Assembly: GCA_030431945.1 (NCBI GenBank)
Contig: JAUIIF010000189.1
Location: 1-8,002 of the forward strand
Direction of reading: 5' to 3'
DNA from: Bacteroidia bacterium
GTDB taxonomy: Bacteria > Bacteroidota > Bacteroidia > Chitinophagales > Saprospiraceae
DNA: 8,002 nucleotides
A program made the translations under genes and the position numbers. Shown here in pieces: positions 1 to 5,033 of the stretch. Every line of letters starts with the position of its first letter. The first letter of the stretch is position 1. The notes under the pieces are model-generated. The model had not been told where the DNA came from and searched no databases. It was given only the letters and a program-made list of their open reading frames with translations.

Positions 1-1042
1 CTTCTCCCCGGACACCCTTCCCCCCGCAGCAGTTACGAGCAAGGGCGGCACTGCGCGCCCCAACCGCTACGCCAAAGAGCTGGACGAACTGGAGCGGATG
101 AAAGCCAAATTCCGGCAGCAACAGAACGAACGTTTGGGCGACCGTAGCAGGACTAAGCACCAGTGGAGCCAACCAACTGCCGCGCCGGCAACGACACCGG
201 CAGCGACCTCTCCCACACCTCGTATGCCAACTATCGGAGAAGCTTACCAGCCCCTCACCCTGCCGCCACGGACGCCGGAAGAACAAGCGAGGGCTTATAA
301 TGACAGCTTGCGGCTGGCCGCTGAAATACGGAATGGCCTGCGCAGGGATAATTCTCCCCGCGTGTACGAACGGGCCGCCTGGGAGAATGAAGTTCGCCAG
401 GGATTACCGCGTCAAACACCGTTAACTCCGTCTGAAATAGCAGCTCTGGACGCTGACTACCAAAGGCAGCTGGACGAACTAGAGGTATTACGAGCAGAAC
501 TAAGAAGGTTGGAACAAACAACTGTTCCTACCCGTTACCGCAGTACTTCGGCCCCTGCGGCTGGTCGGGAGTGGTCGGCCAAAGGAAATCCTGCCCCCAC
601 TACGACCACCGAGCAGCCTGCCGCTTACCAACAACCATACCGGCGGCCAGCCGAACCAACGTTGTACGGGACGCCCCCTGCGAATGAAATCATTAGTGAA
701 AGCCACGGAAGGCTTACGCCCGAGCCCCCTAAAAGGCGGGGTGCGCCCATGCCTGCCGGGATCAGTTTCATCCCCAACACAGCCTACCCGGATGGTCGCG
801 GTTATACCGGTCTTGAGCAATTGGTTGGCCTGATCCGTCAGTCAACCTCTGTCCTGGAGATCAGGATACACACCCCTGCGAACCTCCCTCCCCGCGCAGC
901 TCAACTCCTCAGCGAGGAGCGCGCCATAACGATCAGGAACTACCTCCTGGATCAGGGGGTTTCGGATACTACTTTCCAGGTTATCGGTTACGGTAACAAC
1001 CTGACGGGGGAGCAGGGTGAACGCGTCGAGGTATTACGATGA
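1..1042 (+). CDS. OmpA-like domain protein with coiled-coil and Pro/Thr-rich linkers (5' partial)
   Basis: The reading frame is open from base 2 and coding-like before the first ATG at 98, so the true start lies upstream. The visible part has three kinds of sequence. Charged helical segments sit near bases 65-110 and 455-515, both carrying an LDELE core typical of coiled coils. Pro/Thr/Ala-rich linkers lie near 165-235 and 540-690. The C-terminal domain (about 755-1039) resembles an OmpA/MotB peptidoglycan-associated domain: an ISFIPN strand, a later LLSEERA helix, a VIGYGNN strand and a final ERVEVL. In the OmpA family the motif HTD...R binds diaminopimelate. Here the Asp is Pro (codon 875-877), while the Arg (920-922) is kept at the usual 15-residue spacing, so peptidoglycan binding may be weak or lost. 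No signal peptide is visible because the N terminus is missing. Likely an envelope protein; the specific role is unknown. Confidence 0.75.
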   Translation, partial: FSPDTLPPAAVTSKGGTARPNRYAKELDELERMKAKFRQQQNERLGDRSRTKHQWSQPTAAPATTPAATSPTPRMPTIGEAYQPLTLPPRTPEEQARAYNDSLRLAAEIRNGLRRDNSPRVYERAAWENEVRQGLPRQTPLTPSEIAALDADYQRQLDELEVLRAELRRLEQTTVPTRYRSTSAPAAGREWSAKGNPAPTTTTEQPAAYQQPYRRPAEPTLYGTPPANEIISESHGRLTPEPPKRRGAPMPAGISFIPNTAYPDGRGYTGLEQLVGLIRQSTSVLEIRIHTPANLPPRAAQLLSEERAITIRNYLLDQGVSDTTFQVIGYGNNLTGEQGERVEVLR

Positions 1043-1060
1043 TTCCGCGTTGGCGGCCGC

Positions 1061-1122
1061 AGTACCTTTTTTCGACCTCCGCTCCGGTCCGTCCCCATAC
1101 GCTCCGCCGGGACCGGGGTACT
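1061..1122. terminator. Nested inverted repeats between convergent genes (possible terminator)
   Basis: The 91-base gap between two convergent genes holds an outer 6-bp inverted repeat (AGTACC 1061-1066 with GGTACT 1117-1122) and an inner 7-bp one (CCGGTCC 1084-1090 with GGACCGG 1110-1116, loop 19 bases). A run of six T follows 1066 on the plus strand, but it lies inside the fold rather than after the stem, so this is not a textbook intrinsic terminator. The position between two gene ends is the main support. Confidence 0.3.
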
Positions 1123-1133
1123 TAAGTTGGTGG

Positions 1134-1622
1134 CTAGAGCTCTACGATCTTACCCGAAGCGGCAATCTGAAACCTGCGGGCAGTGCTCGTGCTCGCCTTA
1201 TAGTCATATTCTTCCTTTCCCTCTGACTGGCCGCTTACCTGATAAAGCATCAGTGTCTCCGTCAACATGGCGTGGCTCTGGGTCATTTCCTCCCCATCGA
1301 AACTGACCCCGGCGATTACCTGCCGGTCAATTACCTCCTTGTTCTTCGGGTTAAACGTTACCAGCGTATAGTGGTATTGCAGCAGGTCAGCCCGCCAATA
1401 GATGATCCCTTCGTATTCTTCCTGTTCGGGAAGGCGCAGGCAGGCAACGAACTCGGTTAATTCGTCCACCATGCCCGGCTCAATGGGAATGATAAATGCC
1501 TCGATCAGCTCCTGCGGAAGAGGGAGTGTTTCGCGGCTGATGGTCTGTACCGTATCCTGGCTAAAAGACAGCGGCAGTTCCAGGCGGGGGAAAGCATCGA
1601 GAAAGTCGGTGAAAGAAGCCAT
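1134..1622 (-). CDS. Hypothetical protein, 162 aa
   Basis: I do not recognise this family. The product has no signal peptide or membrane segment and looks like a small soluble cytoplasmic protein. Residues 1-65 are mixed, with Leu/Pro/Glu-rich stretches (ETLPLPQELIEAF at 31-43). Residues 70-130 look like alternating beta strands and turns (EGIIYWRADL at 71-80, YHYTLVTFNPKNKEVIDRQV at 83-102) followed by a probable helix (AMLTETLMLY at 118-127). The C-terminal 30 residues are Ser/Thr/Ala-rich and more basic. It is transcribed in the same direction as the isc operon and starts 51 bases beyond that operon's terminator hairpin. No convincing TAnnTTTG promoter is visible in front of it, so it may depend on read-through. 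The ATG at 1622 is the start that uses the full open frame. The continuous frame and protein-like composition support a real gene. Confidence 0.65.
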   Translation of the reverse strand: MASFTDFLDAFPRLELPLSFSQDTVQTISRETLPLPQELIEAFIIPIEPGMVDELTEFVACLRLPEQEEYEGIIYWRADLLQYHYTLVTFNPKNKEVIDRQVIAGVSFDGEEMTQSHAMLTETLMLYQVSGQSEGKEEYDYKASTSTARRFQIAASGKIVEL

Positions 1623-1673
1623 AGTGATTATTGATTGCCGGGTCAGACCTGTTGGCTAACCGCAACTAAAGAC

Positions 1674-1709
1674 AGCAGCCCCTGAACAACGTATGGTTCA
1701 GGGGCTGCT
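1674..1709 (-). terminator. Terminator hairpin of the isc operon
   Basis: A perfect 14-bp inverted repeat (1674-1687 with 1696-1709) has an 8-base loop and lies 21 bases beyond the iscA stop codon. On the minus strand the stem is followed by GTCTTTAGTT, a weak T-rich tract, which fits an imperfect intrinsic terminator reading out of iscA. On the plus strand no T tract follows. It is the strongest hairpin I see in the window. Some read-through into the downstream hypothetical gene is possible. Confidence 0.75.
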
Positions 1710-1730
1710 AATGGATGAAGAGCAGAACTG

Positions 1731-2057
1731 TTATACCGCGAAGCTTTCTCCGCAGCCGCATTCGCGGCTGGCATTCGGGTTGTTAAAGGAAAAGCCGTTT
1801 CCGTTCAGCCCCCCGTTGAATTCCAGCGTGGAGTTGCAGAGGTACAGAAAAGATTTAAGGTCGCAGACCACGGTTTCACCGTTGTCTTCGAATACCTGAT
1901 CCTTTTCCTTCAGCTCGTTATCAAAATCGAGCTGATAGGTCAATCCCGAACATCCCCCACTGGTGATGGTGGCCCGCAGAAAATACTCGGGGCTGAAGCC
2001 CTTGGCATTACGGATGGCCTGCAGCCGGGCTTTGGCGCTGTCTGCTACGTATAACAT
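1731..2057 (-). CDS. iscA: Iron-sulfur cluster assembly A-type carrier protein (IscA/ErpA/SufA family)
   Basis: This 108-residue protein has the usual family length and its three conserved cysteines: Cys36 in TSGGCSGLTY, and Cys100 and Cys102 in the C-terminal ECGCGESF. In A-type carriers these cysteines bind iron or an Fe-S cluster and pass it to target apoproteins in the cytoplasm. The N-terminal part (VADSAKARLQAI at 4-15) matches the usual first helix. Two further cysteines, 65 and 74, are not part of the family signature. It is the last gene of the iscS-iscU-iscA operon, 54 bases after iscU, with a strong terminator hairpin behind it. IscA, ErpA and SufA cannot be told apart reliably by sequence; the symbol rests on the operon context. 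Confidence 0.93.
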   Translation of the reverse strand: MLYVADSAKARLQAIRNAKGFSPEYFLRATITSGGCSGLTYQLDFDNELKEKDQVFEDNGETVVCDLKSFLYLCNSTLEFNGGLNGNGFSFNNPNASRECGCGESFAV

Positions 2058-2081
2058 GATCTGGTGATTATCATCTGGTCG

Positions 2082-2099
2082 TGCGAAAAGCCTTTCGCA
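2082..2099. repeat. Short inverted repeat in the iscU-iscA gap
   Basis: TGCGAAA (2082-2088) and TTTCGCA (2093-2099) form a 7-bp perfect stem with a 4-base loop, just downstream of the iscU stop. The same 54-base gap carries a direct repeat of ATCTGGT (2059-2065 and 2073-2079). The hairpin may affect mRNA stability or the relative expression of iscU and iscA; no T tract follows, so it is unlikely to terminate. Confidence 0.45.
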
Positions 2100-2111
2100 T
2101 TACCGGAGTAA

Positions 2112-2525
2112 TTAGTGAGCTTCTACCGTTGCCGTAACTTCCAGGCCATTCTTTTCCTGGTAGTCTTTGATGGCGCTCTTGATGGCGTCTTCAGCAAGGA
2201 CAGAGCAGTGAATTTTTACTGGTGGTAAAGCCAGCTCCTCGACGATCGCCATATTGTCGATTGCGAGTGCTTCATCCACACTTTTTCCTTTAAGCCACTC
2301 CGTAGCCAGGCTGGAGCTGGCAATTGCGGAACCACAGCCGAAAGTCTTAAACTTGGCGTCCGTGATTTTTTGCGTTTCAGGGTCAACCTGAATCTGGAGG
2401 CGCATTACGTCACCACACTCAGGAGCACCTACGAGGCCAGTACCAACGCCTGCATCAGACTTATCGAGGGTACCGACGTTACGGGGATTCTTGAAGTGGT
2501 CGAGAAGTTTATCGCTGTAAGCCAT
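2112..2525 (-). CDS. iscU: Iron-sulfur cluster assembly scaffold protein IscU
   Basis: IscU is the scaffold on which [2Fe-2S] clusters are built from iron and the sulfur delivered by IscS. The 137-residue length is typical for the family. The cluster ligands are all visible: Cys37 and Asp39 (PECGD), Cys64 (TFGCGSA), and His106-Cys107. The N terminus (YSDKLLDHFKNPRNVG) is characteristic of IscU rather than of the SufU group. The LPPVK motif at 100-104 is the known HscA chaperone recognition site, yet no hscA or hscB gene is present in the window. It follows iscS by 120 bases that contain two adjacent hairpins, and precedes iscA by 54 bases. The start ATG at 2525 gives the canonical N terminus. 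Confidence 0.97.
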   Translation of the reverse strand: MAYSDKLLDHFKNPRNVGTLDKSDAGVGTGLVGAPECGDVMRLQIQVDPETQKITDAKFKTFGCGSAIASSSLATEWLKGKSVDEALAIDNMAIVEELALPPVKIHCSVLAEDAIKSAIKDYQEKNGLEVTATVEAH

Positions 2526-2567
2526 GACGGTTAATTGTAATTATTGTTTGGGTAGTTATTTAAGTAA

Positions 2568-2590
2568 CAACCTGAGGAGGTATCAGGTTG
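2568..2590. repeat. Inverted repeat B in the iscS-iscU gap
   Basis: CAACCTGA (2568-2575) and TCAGGTTG (2583-2590) form a perfect 8-bp stem with a 7-base loop. It lies one base away from a second, longer inverted repeat, and an imperfect AT-rich palindrome (2555-2568) sits on its iscU side. Together they occupy most of the leader of iscU. No T tract follows on the minus strand, so it is more likely an mRNA structure or a protein-binding site than a terminator. Confidence 0.55.
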
Positions 2591-2591
2591 T

Positions 2592-2628
2592 CGGGAAGTC
2601 AGTTATCAGGGGGACAATTGACTTCCCG
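2592..2628. repeat. Inverted repeat A in the iscS-iscU gap
   Basis: CGGGAAGTCA (2592-2601) and TGACTTCCCG (2619-2628) form a perfect 10-bp stem with a 17-base loop, starting 17 bases beyond the iscS stop codon. In the transcript this hairpin comes first and inverted repeat B follows after a single base. It could protect or cut the iscS-iscU mRNA, attenuate transcription, or bind a regulator. None of these can be decided from sequence alone. Confidence 0.6.
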
Positions 2629-2645
2629 TATGACGCGCTGGTCGA

Positions 2646-3866
2646 CTAGTGTTCCGACCATTCGATTGCGTCAATATCAACGCCCTCCTTGTACATTTCC
2701 CAGATGGGGCTGAGTTCACGCATGTGATTAACGCCATCGGCCACCTGTTTGATGGTTTGGTCGATGTCTTCCTCGGTCGTAAACCGTCCGAGGCTAAAGC
2801 GGAGACTGGAGTGCGCCAGGTCATCACCCAGCCCGAGAGCCACCAGTACGTAGCTTGGTTCGAGGCTTGCTGAGGTACAGGCAGAACCTGAACTCAGGGC
2901 GATGTTTTGGTTGAAAGTCATCATCAGACCCTCTCCTTCTACGTGCTTAAAGCTGATGTTGGTAACGTGGGGCATCCGGTGCTCTACGCTGCCGTTGATG
3001 TAGGACTCTTCGAGCACGTCCATCAGGCCTTTTTCCAACTTATCCCGCAGTTTGCTCAGGCGGGCGGCGTCTTCGTGCATTTCCGCTTTAGCGATGGCTG
3101 CAGCTTTGCCGAAGCCCACGATTCCGGGCACGTTGAGCGTACCGGAGCGCATGCCGCGCTCGTGGCCGCCGCCATCCATCTGGCTCGTCACCTTCACCCG
3201 GGGGTTTTTGCGGTTCACGAAAAGGGCACCTACCCCTTTAGGACCGTACATCTTGTGACTGGTAAAGGCCATGAGGTGCACACCGATAGCCTTAGGATCA
3301 ACGGGAATCTTACCCACCGCCTGCGTTGCATCAGACATAAAGAGGACACCGTGCTTGGCACAGATCTCCCCGATTTCCTTCATCGGTTGAATTACGCCCG
3401 TTTCGTTGTTGGCCCACATGATGGAAACAAGGATGGTTTGGTCCGTAATGGCTGCTTCCAGTTCCTCCAGGTTAATGAGTCCTTCGTTGTTGACCGGCAG
3501 GTAGGTAACTTTACCGCCCTTTTTTTCCACCTTCTTACAGGCATCGAGCACTGCCTTGTGCTCCGTGGTGGCCGTGATGATGTGGTTGCCTTTGCGGGCG
3601 TACATCTCAAAAACACCTTTTATCGCGAGGTTGTCAGATTCCGTGGCGCCGCTGGTGAAAATGATTTCACGGGGGTCAACGTTAATGAGATCCGCAATCT
3701 GTTCCCGGGCAGTATCTACCGCTCCTTCCGCCACCCAGCCCGCCGGGTGGTTGCGGCTGGCAGCATTTCCGGGGTTTTCGTAAAAGAAAGGAATCATTGC
3801 TTCTACCACCCGTGGATCGGTTGGCGTAGTAGCATTGTTGTCAAGGTAGATGAGGCGCTGGCCCAT
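2646..3866 (-). CDS. iscS: Cysteine desulfurase IscS
   Basis: IscS is a pyridoxal-phosphate enzyme that converts L-cysteine to L-alanine and holds the sulfur as a persulfide for IscU and other acceptors. The protein has 406 residues, the normal length. It begins with IYLDNNATTP, has His103 (TEHK) over the cofactor, the PLP-binding Lys205 in SHKMYGPKG, the DGGGHERGMRSGTLN segment at 231-245, and the catalytic Cys330 in the mobile loop SSGSACTSAS. The long form of this loop places it among group I desulfurases (IscS/NifS) rather than SufS. The C-terminal tail MYKEGVDIDAIEW closely resembles the Escherichia coli IscS tail that contacts IscU, which supports a housekeeping IscS role. It is the first gene of the operon, with a TATCTTTG promoter box 34 bases before its ATG. 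Confidence 0.98.
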   Translation of the reverse strand: MGQRLIYLDNNATTPTDPRVVEAMIPFFYENPGNAASRNHPAGWVAEGAVDTAREQIADLINVDPREIIFTSGATESDNLAIKGVFEMYARKGNHIITATTEHKAVLDACKKVEKKGGKVTYLPVNNEGLINLEELEAAITDQTILVSIMWANNETGVIQPMKEIGEICAKHGVLFMSDATQAVGKIPVDPKAIGVHLMAFTSHKMYGPKGVGALFVNRKNPRVKVTSQMDGGGHERGMRSGTLNVPGIVGFGKAAAIAKAEMHEDAARLSKLRDKLEKGLMDVLEESYINGSVEHRMPHVTNISFKHVEGEGLMMTFNQNIALSSGSACTSASLEPSYVLVALGLGDDLAHSSLRFSLGRFTTEEDIDQTIKQVADGVNHMRELSPIWEMYKEGVDIDAIEWSEH

Positions 3867-4140
3867 GCTTAGTAAAATTTTCGTCTTGGTAAAAGAGGCG
3901 CAAAGATAACAATCAATCTTCGCTTTAGTTTTTGTCTAAATAAGACTATTCCGGCTTTTGTTTCAATCTGGAGGATAGTTTTTCTTTTCCCTGATTACTG
4001 ACGGAATGAAATCTACCGTTTCCTGCCCGTTTGCCCGGGCAATCTTTTGGTTGCGGGGCAGCATCGACTGCTTACGCAAGGCACCTGGCGTACCCGGCCT
4101 GCGCTTACTGCCCGCCCCTGCACCGGCGGCCGCGCCCTGA
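3867..4140. other. Intergenic region between the DJ-1-like gene and iscS
   Basis: This 274-base stretch holds the isc promoter near its left end and the 3' flank of the DJ-1-like gene at its right end. It includes a 12-base perfect palindrome, TTGCCCGGGCAA (4031-4042), and a GC-rich segment next to the DJ-1-like stop codon. I see no convincing gene on either strand and no clear intrinsic terminator with a T tract for the DJ-1-like gene. Confidence 0.5.
3901..3908 (-). promoter_or_regulatory. Bacteroidota-type -7 box for the isc operon
   Basis: On the minus strand the sequence TATCTTTG matches the Bacteroidota sigma-70 consensus TAnnTTTG exactly. It lies 34 bases before the iscS start codon, implying a leader of roughly 25-30 bases. 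The surrounding DNA is AT-rich. No good -33 TTTG element is seen at the usual distance, which is common because that element is weakly conserved. No IscR-like operator is evident. Confidence 0.65.
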
Positions 4141-4890
4141 TCAGTCTTTAATGACGAGGTGGGGCACTTCCTCCAAACGCCAGTCGATGACCAGCCCACC
4201 GGCCAGGGAACGGGCGATTTTGCTCCCGTAGAGATACTCCGCCAGGTACAGCGCGGCCTCGAAGGATTTTGCCCCGCCGGCACTGGTCAGGTACTTGCCG
4301 TCGTGGACAAAAAGTACCTCCTGGCGAATATCCAGCTGTGGGAACATTTGTCTCATTTTTTCTACGTCTGCCGGAAAAGTGGTGGCCACGTGACCATCGA
4401 GCACGCCGGCTGCCGCCAGCACAAAGGCGCCGTCGCAATGGCTGGTCACGAACTGCGCTTCCCGGTCTGCCCGCCGCACGAAATCCAGTAAGGCTTCATT
4501 CTCCAGGTCCGTATCCAGGTGGTGTTCGGCGCTCGGCACCACCAGAATGTCGATGCGTGGCAGGCTATCGGTCCGGTAACTGAGGTCGGGCAGGATGCGC
4601 AGGCCTTCAAAGGTGGTGACCACGTCCCGGGTTTCGGCCACGGTGAACGTGCGCATTGGCCGGATGCCCTTGCGAAAAATGGTGTGCTGAAAAATATCGT
4701 ACGGTGCCGTAAGTTCCGTATTGTACACCCCGTCCATCACCAGTAAGGCCACATTATAGACCTCCTCTTCGGGGTCTGAAAAATCAGGTGCTTCCGGTAC
4801 ATTTTCGGGGGCGACGGCGCGCAGGTGCTCCGTTTCGTCAGAGGAGCAGGCAGTTAAGACCAGCAGAGGCAGCAGCAGGAGAAGTCGCAT
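4141..4890 (-). CDS. DJ-1/PfpI superfamily lipoprotein
   Basis: The protein has a lipoprotein signal peptide (MRLLLLLPLLVLTAC, lipobox LTAC with Cys15), an acidic stretch (SSDETEH, then PDFSDPEEEVYN at 35-46) and a DJ-1/PfpI (class I glutamine amidotransferase-like) domain from about residue 45. Domain signs are VALLVMDGVYNTELTAPYDIF, with Glu59 as the probable acid, the nucleophile elbow TSHCDGAFVLAAAGVLDG with Cys152, and TSAGGAKSFEAALYLAEYLYG near the C terminus. The pattern resembles the N-terminal domain of GlxA/FtrA-like regulators, but there is no helix-turn-helix and the protein is exported. The start at 4890 is preferred: an in-frame ATG at 4950 would put 20 polar and basic residues before the signal peptide and lies almost on the predicted transcription start. 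The 249-residue product is likely anchored in the periplasm or at the cell surface. The activity (protease, hydrolase, glyoxalase or binding role) is unknown. Confidence 0.85.
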   Translation of the reverse strand: MRLLLLLPLLVLTACSSDETEHLRAVAPENVPEAPDFSDPEEEVYNVALLVMDGVYNTELTAPYDIFQHTIFRKGIRPMRTFTVAETRDVVTTFEGLRILPDLSYRTDSLPRIDILVVPSAEHHLDTDLENEALLDFVRRADREAQFVTSHCDGAFVLAAAGVLDGHVATTFPADVEKMRQMFPQLDIRQEVLFVHDGKYLTSAGGAKSFEAALYLAEYLYGSKIARSLAGGLVIDWRLEEVPHLVIKD

Positions 4891-4957
4891 CAGGTGAAGG
4901 TAGCAATTGTTTTTGTGGCGAAAGAAAACCTTAAAATGCGTCAAAACCATCTTAAAT

Positions 4958-4965
4958 CGAAGGTA
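4958..4965 (-). promoter_or_regulatory. Possible -7 box for the DJ-1-like lipoprotein gene
   Basis: The minus-strand sequence TACCTTCG matches TAnnTTTG at all but one fixed position. It lies 67 bases before the preferred start codon at 4890 and only 7 bases before the alternative ATG at 4950, which supports the downstream start. No clear -33 element is visible, so the call is tentative. Confidence 0.4.
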
Positions 4966-4993
4966 GCCCCCTCTTTTTTTTCTTTAATCCCCT

Positions 4994-5001
4994 TACCTTT
5001 A
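4994..5001 (+). promoter_or_regulatory. Possible -7 box for the porP/sprF operon
   Basis: TACCTTTA differs from the Bacteroidota -7 consensus TAnnTTTG at the last base only. It lies 32 bases before the ATG at 5034, with a T-rich run (about 4973-4981) at the position of the -33 element. It would drive both the PorP/SprF gene and the PKD-repeat gene, and lies back to back with the lipoprotein promoter. Confidence 0.45.
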
Positions 5002-5033
5002 GCTACTTGTCTTAACACCGCTTTGCCCTACCA

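Noticed and set aside
500..820. Minus-strand frame of 106 codons within the OmpA-like gene
   Set aside because: Arg/Gly-rich shadow of the low-complexity coding strand without any domain-like pattern.
2907..3872. Long open frame of 321 codons on the plus strand, antisense to iscS
   Set aside because: It lies entirely over the well-supported iscS gene, its protein is His/Val/Phe-rich with no recognisable motif, and it is explained by the codon bias of the opposite strand.
4031..4042. 12-base palindrome TTGCCCGGGCAA in the region between the DJ-1-like gene and iscS
   Set aside because: A single palindrome far from either promoter, with no second copy seen; not enough to call an operator or terminator.
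3963..4283. Minus-strand frame of 106 codons overlapping the end of the DJ-1-like gene
   Set aside because: Mostly overlaps the lipoprotein gene in another frame, has a low-complexity Ala/Gly/Arg composition and no recognisable motif.
4891..4950. Upstream ATG at 4950 as the lipoprotein start
   Set aside because: It would add 20 polar or basic residues ahead of a complete, typical lipoprotein signal peptide and sits nearly at the predicted transcription start.
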